From NCBI RefSeq assembly GCF_020216525.1, contig NZ_JAIWOY010000001.1, forward strand, positions 1-64,000: a DNA stretch of 64,000 bases. The letters are read 5' to 3'. Positions within the stretch are counted from its first letter, which is position 1. Each line of letters begins with the position of its first letter. Under the pieces are notes generated by a model that had not been told where the DNA came from, ran no database searches, and saw only the letters and a list, made by a program, of their open reading frames with translations. Origin of the DNA: Nocardioides nematodiphilus (GTDB lineage: Bacteria > Actinomycetota > Actinomycetes > Propionibacteriales > Nocardioidaceae). The position numbers were made by a program, and so were the translations under genes. Shown here one piece after another: positions 36,074 to 46,932 of this stretch.

Positions 36074-36967
36074 TCAGCGCACCAGCGGCTTGAGCCGCGC
36101 CACCGGCACCCGGACGGTCAGCTCGTCCGAGCTCAGCCGGATGAGGCCGCGCAGCCCGGCAGCCAGCACGAGCGGCAGGACGGCGGGGTCCTCGGCGGCG
36201 GTGGTGATGACGAGCGCCTCGGCGCCGCGCCCTCGCGCCAGCCGCGCCGCGTCGACGAGGAGCTGGGTGCCGATCCCGCGCCGCCGCCACGCGGGCTCGA
36301 CGATGAGCGAGATGCCGTACGTGATCTCGTCGTCGCCCTGGGGCCCCGAGATCAGCGTGACCCGACCGACCGCGTCGTGGCCGGCGTAGGCGGTCACCGC
36401 GGTCCCGTCGACGATGTACTCCAGGCTGGTCGTACCCGCCTGCGCGGGATCCACCGCATCGCGGCCCGCGGAGCGCCGCAGGGAGTCGCTGACCAGGTCG
36501 GCGAGCGCGGCGCCACGGGCGTGCTCCGTGGCGGTGAACGGCGTCCGGCGGCGGACGTGCACCACCATCTCGCCCACCGTCATCTCCATGACGTCGAGCT
36601 CCTCGTCGTCACCGCCTCGCGGCTCGGCCGCGGTGTCGAACAGGCGCGAGACCACCTCGGGGAAGGACATCGGACGCTCGATGATCATCTGTGCGGCCCG
36701 GATGTAGCGGGTCGGCTGATCCATCAGCGCCGCCTCTCGCGAGGGCAGCACGACCGTACGGCTCCCGCCGCTCTCGTCGACGAGCTCGATCAGGCGCGGC
36801 GCCTCCCAGCCGTACGGGGTCCGCACGATCAGCTCGTCGGTGACCTCCCCGATGCCGGGGAAGACCTGGAAGCCGAGGATGTTGACGCCGGCGTCGCCGC
36901 ATCGCCGGGCGAGTGCGGCCAGGGTCCCGGGCCGGTCGGGGAGGGTGGTTCGTACGCGCCAGAGCAT
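36074..36967 (-). CDS. ACT domain-GNAT acetyltransferase fusion
   Basis: A 297-residue protein. Residues 1-75 look like an ACT domain (LPDRPGTLAALARRCGDAGVNIL), a ligand sensor for amino acids. Residues about 145-297 are a GNAT fold with the acetyl-CoA loop EPAWRRRGIGTQLL. The combination suggests an acetyltransferase allosterically gated by a small molecule, in the way of known regulatory-domain GNATs in actinobacteria. The acceptor substrate is unknown. It is convergent with LysR and divergent from the CPBP gene. Confidence 0.82.
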   Translation of the reverse strand: MLWRVRTTLPDRPGTLAALARRCGDAGVNILGFQVFPGIGEVTDELIVRTPYGWEAPRLIELVDESGGSRTVVLPSREAALMDQPTRYIRAAQMIIERPMSFPEVVSRLFDTAAEPRGGDDEELDVMEMTVGEMVVHVRRRTPFTATEHARGAALADLVSDSLRRSAGRDAVDPAQAGTTSLEYIVDGTAVTAYAGHDAVGRVTLISGPQGDDEITYGISLIVEPAWRRRGIGTQLLVDAARLARGRGAEALVITTAAEDPAVLPLVLAAGLRGLIRLSSDELTVRVPVARLKPLVR

Positions 36968-37064
36968 GGCTCGATCCTTCCGGGCCGTTGTTGCGACGAT
37001 GTTTCTCCCACGCAACGCATCGGGAAGCGCATCGGGAACGTCCCTGCGGTTAACCTCCCCGGGC

Positions 37065-37784
37065 ATGGGTGCTGTCCTCTCCTGGCTGCGCCGCTCCCTG
37101 TGGGAGACGGTGCCCCGCGACCACCGCGAGTCGCGGGCACGGCTGCGCCGCCGGCAGTGGGTCACCGCGATCTTCGCGCTCCTGGGGGCAGTGGTGCTGG
37201 GCGTGACCCTGCGCATCGAGCCCGGGAGCCCCTGGTTCTATCCCGCCACGCTCGCGCTCGCCGCGGTCTGGGTCGGGGGCGCCTTCGCCTCGGGACCGCT
37301 CCACCTGGGCCGCATCGGGACGCGACGCGGAGCCGGGCACGGACCCGACCGAGCTCTGGGCCGACCCCTGCTCGCCCCGGCGGTCGTCGGCCTGGGACTG
37401 GCGGGGGTCTTCACCGTCGGCGCGCTCGTCGTACGCGAGATCCCGTACCTGGGCGACCGGGTCGCGGGAGTGCTGGACTACACCGGCGAGGGATCGCTGC
37501 CGATCCTGATCGGCGTGGCTTCCCTCAACGGCGTGGCCGAGGAGCTCTTCTTCCGCGGCGCGCTCTACGCCGCGGTGACGCGCCGACCGGTCCTGTGGAC
37601 CACGCTGGCCTACACCGCGGTCACGCTCGCGACGGGCAACGTCATGCTCGCGCTCGCCGCCGCGATCCTCGGGGTCGTGGTCGGACTGGAGCGTCGTGCC
37701 TCCGGCGGCATCCTGGCGCCGGTCGTGACCCATGTGAGCTGGTCGCTGATCATGCTGCTCGTCCTGCCGCCGCTGTTCGGCTAG
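37065..37784 (+). CDS. CPBP/CAAX-type membrane protease
   Basis: A 239-residue multi-pass protein of the CPBP (Abi/Rce1-like) family. Motif 1 is EELFFRG with E159, E160 and R164; a later H223 in VVTHVSW matches motif 3. About five to six hydrophobic helices are present (33-50, 58-76, 104-124, 145-170, 175-205, 218-236). These proteases process small peptides or act in stress and bacteriocin immunity; no target is adjacent. Upstream in-frame ATGs exist but are less likely. Confidence 0.85.
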   Translation: MGAVLSWLRRSLWETVPRDHRESRARLRRRQWVTAIFALLGAVVLGVTLRIEPGSPWFYPATLALAAVWVGGAFASGPLHLGRIGTRRGAGHGPDRALGRPLLAPAVVGLGLAGVFTVGALVVREIPYLGDRVAGVLDYTGEGSLPILIGVASLNGVAEELFFRGALYAAVTRRPVLWTTLAYTAVTLATGNVMLALAAAILGVVVGLERRASGGILAPVVTHVSWSLIMLLVLPPLFG

Positions 37785-38698
37785 GGCTTCTCCCCCGCCC
37801 GCAGCCGCTCGCCGAGCGCGAGGCGCACCGCCTCCCGATAGCCCAGCGGCTCACCCGGGACGAGGTCGCGGATCGAGGTGTCGTTCTGCAACACCTCGTT
37901 GCGCATCGAGTCGATCAGGTTGCGTGCCGTGGTGGGATCCACGTCGGTCACCAGCGAGATCCAGTACGAGGACAGCCGCGGCGTGAGCACCGGCACCTCC
38001 ACGATCGGCAGCGGTGAGCCGTTGATCTCCTCCGCCGCCTGCTGCAGCATCGCGGTGTAGGTGAGCCGATCGGCGCCGCCGATCTCGAAGGTGCGCCCGT
38101 ACGCCTCGGCGTTGCCGACGACGCCGACCAGGTAGCGGATGACGTCGTCGATGGCGATCGGCTGGGTGCGGGTGGTCGCCCAGTGCGGCACCACCATCGC
38201 GGGCAGGTTCTTGACCAGCTGCCGGGTCAGCTCCCACGAGATGCCGCCGGCGCCGACGATGATCGCCGCACGCAGCACGGTGAGCGGCACCTCGGTGGCG
38301 GCGAGCAGGCCTTCGACCTCCCGCCGCGAGCGCAGGTGTGCCGAGAGGTCCTTCTCGCCGCCGAGTCCGCCGAGGTAGACCAGCTGCTGGATGCCGGCCT
38401 CCTCGGCCGCGGCCGCGAAGGCGCTCGCCGCGTCGGCGTCGCGCTGCTCGAAGTCGGCCTCGCCGAGCGAGTGCACCAGGTAGAGCGCCACGTCCACGCC
38501 GTCGAGCGCGGCGCGCAGGGAGTCGGGCTGGCCGACGTCGCCGTAGACGGCCTCGCCGGCACCCGTGTAGTCGTCGGGATGGCGCGTCATCGCGCGGACG
38601 CGGCGGCCGGCCTGCTCGAGCGCAGGCGCGAGTCGGCTGCCGACGAATCCGGTGGCGCCGGTCAGCAGGACGCTCAGCCCCTCGGCCGGCGCGCTCAC
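37781..38698 (-). CDS. NAD(P)-binding SDR-like (NmrA/a-SDR) protein
   Basis: A 305-residue atypical SDR: TGATGFVGSRLAPAL (residues 13-27) is the cofactor loop, and the RSRREVEGLLAATEVPLTVLRAAIIVG segment is typical of NAD(P)H-binding/DUF2867-type epimerase-like proteins. The N-terminal ~150 residues resemble UbiE-like quinone biosynthesis helpers. It starts at a GTG overlapping the FAD oxidoreductase stop by 4 nt, and ends in a CTAG shared with the CPBP gene. Confidence 0.82.
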   Translation of the reverse strand: MSAPAEGLSVLLTGATGFVGSRLAPALEQAGRRVRAMTRHPDDYTGAGEAVYGDVGQPDSLRAALDGVDVALYLVHSLGEADFEQRDADAASAFAAAAEEAGIQQLVYLGGLGGEKDLSAHLRSRREVEGLLAATEVPLTVLRAAIIVGAGGISWELTRQLVKNLPAMVVPHWATTRTQPIAIDDVIRYLVGVVGNAEAYGRTFEIGGADRLTYTAMLQQAAEEINGSPLPIVEVPVLTPRLSSYWISLVTDVDPTTARNLIDSMRNEVLQNDTSIRDLVPGEPLGYREAVRLALGERLRAGEKP

Positions 38699-39975
38699 GA
38701 CGCCCGCCCCAGCGAGGCCAGGACCGCACGGGCCGCTCGTGCGCCGCTCACCAGCGCGCCCTGGGTGGAGGCGGTGTCGCGGTGGTCGCCGCACACCAGC
38801 GTCACCTCGTCCACCTCCTGTGGGGCACGTACGCACAGCGGTGCCGGTTGGGCGGGCAGAGCGTGTGGCACCGCGTCTCGGCGCAGCAGCGTCAGCGCGC
38901 TCCCGGTGGTGCCCAGCATCGTGGCGGTGTGCCGGCGGATGTCCGGCTCGGGCACCGGGTCCGATCCCGGTGGCAACAGGCTCGTGGCCTGGACGAGGTG
39001 GCGCCCCGCGGGCGCATAGCTGGGCGCCGCCGCGGAGACGACGCAGGCGTTGACCGCAGGACCCCTGGTGCTGCGCACGTCGAGATGCAGGATGCCCGTG
39101 TCCTCCGGCCGCTCGTCGGTGGCGTACCAGTCGGTGACCAGGCCCTTCGCGGCCGGCGCGGCGAGCCTCTCCCTGCCCAGGAGCGCCTCGGCCGCCCACG
39201 CGTCGGTCGCCACCACGACCCGATCCGCGGTGACCGTGCCGACCGCGGTGCGTACCCGGGCGCGCGTCCCGTCGCGTTCGATCTGCTCGACCCGCGCGCC
39301 GAGGCGGACCCGGTGAGCCAGGGGTTCGGCGAGTGCCTGCGGCAGGGCCTGCATGCCGTCCCGGGGCAGTCCGGGGGTGCCGCGGGCGAAGCTGCGCAGG
39401 AGCATCAGCACGAAGGCCGTGGAGGTCTGCCCCTCGTCCTCCAGGATCACGCCCGCCAGGTAGCGCTGGAGGGTCGCGCGCAGCAGGCCGCGGGCGCCGG
39501 CGCGATCCAGCGACTCCTGGAGCGACACGTCGGGCCGGGCGGCGAGGAGATGCGCGGCGAGACCGTGCTCCTTCGCGATACCGGTGGCCAGGGGCGCGGC
39601 CCAGCGCCCGAGGGCCCAGAGCTCGGTCGGCCTCGGCAGCACGGCGAGCGCGCTCGGAGCGGCGAGCCGCGGTGCGCGCAGCGGGTCGGCGAGGGTGCGC
39701 ACGCCGTCGTCGCTGAGCACCCGCGCCCCGGCGGGGAACGACTGAAGCGCCAGCGCCTCGACGTCGAGGGCCGCGCGGAGTGCGGGGTAGGCCGGGTTGG
39801 CGACCTGGAACCCGCGGTCGAGCAGGAATCCGTCGACGCGGTCGGTGCGGACCCGGCCCCCGACGCCGTCATCGGCCTCCAGGACCGCCACGTCGATCCC
39901 CGCCGCCTGCAGCAGGCCGGCGCAGCGCAGTCCGGCCATGCCGGCGCCGATCACGATCACCTCGACGTCGTCCAT
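38695..39975 (-). CDS. FAD-dependent amine-oxidase-like oxidoreductase
   Basis: A 426-residue flavoprotein of the NAD(P)/FAD amine oxidase group. The dinucleotide motif is IGAGMAGLRCAGLL near residue 9, with GGRVRTDRVDGFLLDRGFQV following, as in carotenoid desaturase and protoporphyrinogen-oxidase-like proteins. The C-terminal CGDHRDTASTQGALVSG holds the second FAD contact. It is paired by overlap with the SDR-like gene, so the two may act on one isoprenoid or quinone substrate. An upstream GTG at 40008 is possible. Confidence 0.83.
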   Translation of the reverse strand: MDDVEVIVIGAGMAGLRCAGLLQAAGIDVAVLEADDGVGGRVRTDRVDGFLLDRGFQVANPAYPALRAALDVEALALQSFPAGARVLSDDGVRTLADPLRAPRLAAPSALAVLPRPTELWALGRWAAPLATGIAKEHGLAAHLLAARPDVSLQESLDRAGARGLLRATLQRYLAGVILEDEGQTSTAFVLMLLRSFARGTPGLPRDGMQALPQALAEPLAHRVRLGARVEQIERDGTRARVRTAVGTVTADRVVVATDAWAAEALLGRERLAAPAAKGLVTDWYATDERPEDTGILHLDVRSTRGPAVNACVVSAAAPSYAPAGRHLVQATSLLPPGSDPVPEPDIRRHTATMLGTTGSALTLLRRDAVPHALPAQPAPLCVRAPQEVDEVTLVCGDHRDTASTQGALVSGARAARAVLASLGRAS

Positions 39976-40041
39976 GAGGAGGCTGTGCCCCGGCCGGGCC
40001 CCGGCCACACCTCACGCGGCGAAGTCACTCCGGACGGACGA

Positions 40042-40071
40042 ACGCCCCGACTGCCGAGGCAGCCGGGGCGT
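40042..40071 (-). terminator. Terminator of groES-groEL
   Basis: A 14-bp stem with one mismatch (40042-40055 with 40058-40071) lies 19 nt past the groEL stop. Confidence 0.7.
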
Positions 40072-40089
40072 CCGGGTGGAGCTGGTGGA

Positions 40090-42005
<1,916 letters not shown>

Positions 42006-42105
42006 GATGTCGACCTCCCCTTCACACAGATGTATGGGTGATGAACGTCTGTGCCTGCGGCTCCCGGCCACGCCGTCGCGGGGGTCGTGTCCGTGTCGCA
42101 GGCGC

Positions 42106-42130
42106 TGGCACACTCGATGCGAGAGTGCCA
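42106..42130. promoter_or_regulatory. Second CIRCE-like palindrome
   Basis: An imperfect CIRCE-like dyad (TGGCACACTC ... GAGAGTGCCA) about 10 bp from the main CIRCE. It has an extra base in each arm and a shorter spacer, so it is less certain as an HrcA site. Confidence 0.5.
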
Positions 42131-42139
42131 GGCACGACG

Positions 42140-42166
42140 TTAGCACTCAGCTATAACGAGTGCCAG
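42140..42166. promoter_or_regulatory. CIRCE element (HrcA operator)
   Basis: TTAGCACTC-N9-GAGTGCCAG matches the consensus TTAGCACTC-N9-GAGTGCTAA in 16 of 18 arm positions. TATAA in the spacer could belong to the groES promoter. It lies about 135 nt upstream of the groES start and near the methyltransferase start on the other strand. Confidence 0.9.
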
Positions 42167-42193
42167 AGTCGGGCTCACTGCGAGAATGTGCGC

Positions 42194-43393
42194 GTGGACC
42201 TCGACGCCTTCGACTGGCTGCTCACCGATCCCGGCCAGCAGGTCCTGGCCCGCGCCGTGGCGCTCGGGACAGAGACGCGCGGGGATCCTCTCAAGGCTCA
42301 GTCCGCGCTGAGACGGGAGTTCGCCGACGTCGAGGCGTCGTACGTCGCGGTGGCGATGAGCCAGGCTTCGCTGCGGGCGAAAGCGGTGGCGAAGTTCGGC
42401 GACCTCGCGGCGTCGATGTACTTCACGCCGGACGGGCTCGAGCAGGCCACCCGGCTCCCGGTCGCCGAGCACCGGGCCGCGCGGCTGGTCGCCTTCGAGG
42501 CCGCCTCGGCGATCGACCTGGGCTGCGGGATCGGCGGCGACCTGGTCGCGATGGCGCGGGCCGGCATCACCGCCGCGGGCGTGGACCTCGATCCCGAGCG
42601 GGTGGCGGTCGCGCGCGCCAACCTCGCCGCCCTCGGCCTGTCGGGCGCGGTGATGGTGGCCGACGCGACCGAGGTCGACCACTCCCCCTTCGCGGTCGCC
42701 TTCGCCGATCCGGCCCGGCGTACGAACAACCGCTCCCGCGGGCGGGTGATGGACACGGAGGGCTGGACGCCGCCGTGGCCGTTCGTCCTCGAGCTCCTCG
42801 CCCGCGACGCGTGCGTGAAGGTCGCGCCGGGCGTCCCGCACGAGCTGATCCCGGCCGGTGTGGAGGCAGAGTTCGTCAGCGACCACGGCGAGGTCAAGGA
42901 GGCCGCGCTGTGGTCGGGGAGCCTGGCGACCGTACGCCGGCGCGCCACCGTGCTCGGCGACGGCGGGCTCGCCACCCTGACCGACGAGGACGACCCGGGC
43001 GCCGAGGCGGTCGGGGTGCGCGCCGTCGGCGAGTTCCTCTACGAGCCCGACGGTGCCGTCATCCGCGCCGGCCTGGTGACCGCCGTCGCCGCGGGGGTCG
43101 GGGGCGGCCTGCTGGACGAGCAGATCGCCTATGTCACCGCCGACGAGGCCTTCCGTACGCCCTTCGCCCGCGGCTATCGCGTGGTCGAGGAGCTGCCCTA
43201 TCGCGAGCGGGCGCTCCGTGCGGCGCTGCGCGAGCGGGGCGTCGGGCGGCTGACCATCAAGAAGCGGGGGGTCGCGATCGTGCCCGAGGAGCTGCGCCGA
43301 CGGCTCTCCCCGCAGGGTCCGAACGAGGCCACGATCGTGCTGACCCGGGTCGCCGACGAAGGCACCTGCCTGCTGGTCCAGCCGCTTACGTGA
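42194..43393 (+). CDS. SAM-dependent methyltransferase, THUMP-like
   Basis: A 399-residue class I methyltransferase-fold protein common in actinobacteria. The SAM loop is AIDLGCGIGGDLVAMARAG, with the acidic GVDLDPERV after it; FADPARRT replaces the usual NPPY-like motif. The C-terminal part (about 300-399) resembles a THUMP-like domain, LTIKKRGV. RNA methylation is suggested but unproven. Start is a GTG; another GTG lies 6 nt upstream. No clear ribosome site is seen. Confidence 0.8.
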   Translation: MDLDAFDWLLTDPGQQVLARAVALGTETRGDPLKAQSALRREFADVEASYVAVAMSQASLRAKAVAKFGDLAASMYFTPDGLEQATRLPVAEHRAARLVAFEAASAIDLGCGIGGDLVAMARAGITAAGVDLDPERVAVARANLAALGLSGAVMVADATEVDHSPFAVAFADPARRTNNRSRGRVMDTEGWTPPWPFVLELLARDACVKVAPGVPHELIPAGVEAEFVSDHGEVKEAALWSGSLATVRRRATVLGDGGLATLTDEDDPGAEAVGVRAVGEFLYEPDGAVIRAGLVTAVAAGVGGGLLDEQIAYVTADEAFRTPFARGYRVVEELPYRERALRAALRERGVGRLTIKKRGVAIVPEELRRRLSPQGPNEATIVLTRVADEGTCLLVQPLT

Positions 43394-43423
43394 CACATGT
43401 CAGGGGGCCCGCGTGAGGTTGGT

Positions 43424-43482
43424 CCTGAATACCCCTGAGTGACCCCTGAGATCCCCCTGACTCGGAAGTGATTGTCGCCTGA
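43424..43482. promoter_or_regulatory. Helically phased CCTGA repeats before MMPL gene
   Basis: CCTGA starts at 43424, 43434, 43445, 43456 and 43478, spaced 10, 11, 11 and 22 bp, so all lie on one face of the helix. A TAGGTT -10-like box (43489-43494) follows just before the MMPL ATG. It may bind a response regulator or other tandem activator. Confidence 0.5.
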
Positions 43483-43501
43483 CTCCATTAGGTTTGGGCG
43501 C

Positions 43502-45625
43502 ATGTTCGGAGCTCTAGGACGCCTTGCTGCGCGTCGACCCTGGTACATCATCGCCTCGTGGGTGGTCCTCACGGTCCTGGTCGTGGCGTTGGCGCCCGGC
43601 CTGAAGTCCACGACGGACCAGTCCGACTTCCTGCCCAGCCACTACGAGTCGATCCAGGCCACCAACCTGATGACCGACGCCTTCCCGCAGCACAACGACT
43701 CCGGCGCGACGATCGTGTTCTCACGTACGGACGGCGTGGCGCTGAGCGGGGACGACCTCACCAAGGCGGGCACCATCGCGAAGGGTCTCGACCTGGGCTC
43801 CGACTTCACCGACGTCGGTGAGGTGACGCCCTCGCCGACCAAGCAGGTCGCGATCGTCAACATCGGCATCGGTCGCAACGTGACCGGTCAGGACCAGCGC
43901 GACTTCGACCAGGTCGTGGACATGCGCAAGCAGCTGACGAAGGCCACCGACGGCACCGCTCTCAAGGCGCAGACAACGGGCACGCTCCCCCAGTCGTACG
44001 ACCAGTCGCAGTCGGGCAAGAGCGCCGAGGCGATCGTCATGCTCGCGACGATCCTGCTGATCCTGATCCTGCTCGGCGTGATCTTCCGCAGCGTCCTGGC
44101 CGCGATCACCCCGATCGTCATCGTCGGCGTCGTGTTCGCCGTGGCCAACGGCTTCATCGGCATCGCCGCCGAGCTGTTCGACCTCAAGGCCGACAGCTCG
44201 CTGACCGTCATCCTCGGCGTCGTGCTCTTCGGCATCGGCACCGACTACTTCCTCTTCTACCTCTTCCGCTTCCGCGAGCTGCGCCGCAAGGGCGCCGACC
44301 ACAAGGAGGCCATCCTCGGTGGCGTGGAGCGCGCCGGAGAGGCGATCGCCTCCGCCGGTGGTGCCGTCATCGTCGCGTTCCTGACGCTCGCGCTCTCCTC
44401 GCTCGGCATGTTCCGCTCGATGGGTCCGGCGCTCGCGATCGCCGTCGCGGTCATGCTCGTCGCGGCGCTGACGCTGGTCCCCGCGGTCGTCAACGTGCTC
44501 GGCAAGGCGTTCTTCTGGCCCTCGAAGAAGTGGGCTCAGGAGCCCAAGGACAACAAGGGCTTCTCCGCCATCGGCCAGTCATTGGGCAAGCGCCCGGCCC
44601 GCTTCGCGCTCGTCTCGGGCGGCCTGCTGGTGATCCTCACGCTGTTCATCAGCGGCTTCAACCCGAGCTTCGACCTCGGCTCCTCGCAGTCCGCTGCGAA
44701 CGTCGAGTCGGCCCAGGCGACCAAGACGATGGAGGACGGCGGCCTCTCGGCCGGCGCCACCCAGCCGACGCCCGTCCTGCTGACCTCTGACAGCAAGCTC
44801 GACCCGGCCACGTTCCCCGCCTTCTCCGCGGCACTCGCCAAGGTCCCCGGCGTCGCCGCGGTGGCTCCGCAGGCCCTCCCCTCGCCCGACGGCAAGACCA
44901 CGATGTTCATCGTGACGCTGAAGGCCGACCCGTCGTCCGACGCCGCGATCTCCACGGTGAAGGACGGGCTGCGTCCGGCCGCCCACGACGCCGCCCCCAC
45001 CGGCACCACCGCGAAGGTCGGCGGCATCACGTCGGTATTCGTCGACTTCCAGGCCGCGATGAACCGCGACTACCGGGTGGTCTTCCCGGTCGCCGCGATC
45101 ATCATCATGCTGATCCTCGGCCTCGTGCTCCGCTCGCTGGTCGCGCCGTGGTACCTCATGCTGTCGGTCGCGCTGGGGTTCGGCGCGACCCTCGGCTCGG
45201 CAGTCATCGTCTTCCAGCACATCAAGGGCGACGAGGGCCTGCTCTTCATGCTGCCGATCATGATCTACCTGTTCGTGGTCGCGCTCGGCACCGACTACAA
45301 CATCCTCATGCTGACCCGACTGCGTGAGGAGGCCCGCGAGGGCAAGGATCCCCGCGAGGCGGCGGCCGAGGCCGTCAAGCACGCCGGCCCGACGATCGCC
45401 GTGGCCGGCCTGATCCTGGCCGGCACGTTCGCCTCGCTGATGCTGGGCGGCAACAGCTTCCTGCTGACGCTCGGCTTCTCGATCGCCTTCGGCATCCTCA
45501 TCGCCGCGTTCGTCATGGCGATGTTCTTCACCCCGGCGATCACCGCGCTCCTGGGTCACCGCGCCTGGTGGCCGGGTCACGCCGACGAGGCGAAGCACGA
45601 GGAGAAGGAGCTGGTCGAGGCCTGA
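43502..45625 (+). CDS. MMPL-family RND transporter
   Basis: A 707-residue membrane protein with two MMPL halves, each with a hydrophobic helix bundle and a periplasmic-type loop. Paired GTDY motifs (GIGTDYFLFYLFRFREL, ALGTDYNILMLTRLREE) carry the proton-relay residues. N-terminal helix at about 13-31 and 12 segments in total by eye. Family members export lipids, glycolipids or hydrophobic drugs by proton antiport. An alternative ATG at 43472 exists; the ATG used follows a -10-like box by 7 nt. Confidence 0.92.
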   Translation: MFGALGRLAARRPWYIIASWVVLTVLVVALAPGLKSTTDQSDFLPSHYESIQATNLMTDAFPQHNDSGATIVFSRTDGVALSGDDLTKAGTIAKGLDLGSDFTDVGEVTPSPTKQVAIVNIGIGRNVTGQDQRDFDQVVDMRKQLTKATDGTALKAQTTGTLPQSYDQSQSGKSAEAIVMLATILLILILLGVIFRSVLAAITPIVIVGVVFAVANGFIGIAAELFDLKADSSLTVILGVVLFGIGTDYFLFYLFRFRELRRKGADHKEAILGGVERAGEAIASAGGAVIVAFLTLALSSLGMFRSMGPALAIAVAVMLVAALTLVPAVVNVLGKAFFWPSKKWAQEPKDNKGFSAIGQSLGKRPARFALVSGGLLVILTLFISGFNPSFDLGSSQSAANVESAQATKTMEDGGLSAGATQPTPVLLTSDSKLDPATFPAFSAALAKVPGVAAVAPQALPSPDGKTTMFIVTLKADPSSDAAISTVKDGLRPAAHDAAPTGTTAKVGGITSVFVDFQAAMNRDYRVVFPVAAIIIMLILGLVLRSLVAPWYLMLSVALGFGATLGSAVIVFQHIKGDEGLLFMLPIMIYLFVVALGTDYNILMLTRLREEAREGKDPREAAAEAVKHAGPTIAVAGLILAGTFASLMLGGNSFLLTLGFSIAFGILIAAFVMAMFFTPAITALLGHRAWWPGHADEAKHEEKELVEA

Positions 45626-45645
45626 GCCTCGCCGCACCCCGCCGA

Positions 45646-45679
45646 GATCGAGGCGTCACCTTCGGGTGGCGCCTCGATC
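45646..45679 (+). terminator. Terminator of the MMPL gene
   Basis: A 15-bp stem with one G-T pair (45646-45660 with 45665-45679) and loop TTCG, followed by CCCTTTGT, 20 nt after the stop. Confidence 0.85.
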
Positions 45680-45700
45680 CCTTTGTCCGCTCGCCCCGCA

Positions 45701-45738
45701 GAAAGTGACCGCTCGAGCCTCGAGAAGTGACCTCTCGA
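45701..45738. repeat. Two copies of the GAAGTGACCTCTCGA element
   Basis: A degenerate copy at 45701-45716 and a full one at 45721-45738 lie just before the tsaD stop. They match the inverted copies at 34348-34387. As there, the site separates two convergent genes. Confidence 0.75.
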
Positions 45739-45740
45739 CG

Positions 45741-46790
45741 TCAGGCCAGGACGTGGGTGACCGGCTGGGAGGAGTCGGCCGGGAGGTCGAGCGCGGAGGG
45801 CGTACGGCCGCGGGCGACCATCTCCGAGCCGAGTGCGGCGACCATGGCGCCGTTGTCGGTGCACAGCCCCGGGCGCGGGACCCGGATCCGGATGCCCAGC
45901 TTGCTCGCCCGCTCCTCGGCCAGCACACGCAGGCGGGAGTTGGCGGCGACGCCGCCCCCGATCACGATCTCGTCGATGCCCTCCGAGGAGGCGGCATCGA
46001 GCGCCTTGCGGACCAGTACGTCGCAGACCGCCTCCTGGAAGGAGGCGGCGACGTCGGCGACCGGGACCGGCTCACCAGAGCGCTCGCGGGCCTCGACCCA
46101 GCGGGCGACGGCGGTCTTGAGGCCCGAGAAGGAGAAGTCGAAGCGGTGCCGCTCGAGGTCCTTCCTGGTGGTCAGCCCACGCGGGAAGTCGATCGCTATC
46201 GAGGAGCCGGAGACGGCCGTACGGTCGATGACCGGCCCGCCGGGGAAGCCGAGACCGAGCAGCCGGGCGACCTTGTCGAAGGCCTCCCCCGCGGCATCGT
46301 CGATGGTGGCACCCATCGGCTGGATGTCGCCGGTGACATCGCCGACGCGCAGCAGCGAGGAGTGGCCGCCGGAGACCAGCATCGCCAGGCAGGGCTCGGG
46401 CAGCGCGCCGTGCTGGAGCTGATCGACGGCGACGTGGGCGGCGAGGTGGTTGACGCCGTACAGCGGCTTGTCGAGACCGATCGCGAGCGCCTTCGCGGCC
46501 GCGACGCCGACCAGCAGCGCGCCCGCCAGGCCCGGTCCGGCGGTGACGGCGATCGCGTCCACGTCGCGCAGCGCGATCCCGGCCGTGTCGCAGGCCCGCT
46601 CGATGGTCGGGACCATCGCCTCCAGGTGCGCCCGGGAGGCGACCTCGGGCACGACGCCGCCGAAGCGCGCGTGCTCCTCGACGCTGCTCGCGACCGCATC
46701 GGCCAGCAGCGAGTGGCCACGGACGATGCCGATGCCGGTCTCGTCGCACGAGGTCTCGATGCCGAGGACGAGCGGTTCGGAGGAGGCCAT
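45741..46790 (-). CDS. tsaD: tRNA t6A37 threonylcarbamoyltransferase TsaD
   Basis: A 349-residue Kae1/TsaD protein that transfers threonylcarbamoyl to A37 of ANN-decoding tRNAs, with TsaB and TsaE. The N-terminal [15 protein letters not shown] and the metal-binding HLAAH, plus [14 protein letters not shown], are all seen. In-frame ATG 46799 would add three residues. Its partners lie at 49.4-51 kb, beyond the acid phosphatase on the opposite strand. Confidence 0.95.
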   Translation of the reverse strand: MASSEPLVLGIETSCDETGIGIVRGHSLLADAVASSVEEHARFGGVVPEVASRAHLEAMVPTIERACDTAGIALRDVDAIAVTAGPGLAGALLVGVAAAKALAIGLDKPLYGVNHLAAHVAVDQLQHGALPEPCLAMLVSGGHSSLLRVGDVTGDIQPMGATIDDAAGEAFDKVARLLGLGFPGGPVIDRTAVSGSSIAIDFPRGLTTRKDLERHRFDFSFSGLKTAVARWVEARERSGEPVPVADVAASFQEAVCDVLVRKALDAASSEGIDEIVIGGGVAANSRLRVLAEERASKLGIRIRVPRPGLCTDNGAMVAALGSEMVARGRTPSALDLPADSSQPVTHVLA

Positions 46791-46893
46791 GAGGACCATT
46801 GTGCCGATGCGCCCGCGCAACGGCGCGATCGGCCGTCATCAATCGTGACCCTTGTGACGCACGGCCGTCACATGGTGTCTTTACTGTCAGCGA

Positions 46894-46915
46894 ATTCACC
46901 TCGCGTTCATCTCGG
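46894..46915 (+). promoter_or_regulatory. PHO-box-like direct repeat
   Basis: Two adjacent 11-nt units, ATTCACCTCGC and GTTCATCTCGG, match the Streptomyces PhoP box unit (GTTCACC type). They lie only 17 nt before the acid phosphatase ATG, inside the expected leader, which is unusual for an activating site. Confidence 0.45.
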
Positions 46916-46932
46916 CCACCACGGAGGCATTC

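Noticed and set aside
36968..37064. CGCATCGGGAA direct repeat upstream of the CPBP gene
   Set aside because: Only two adjacent copies of about 11 bp; too little to claim a site.
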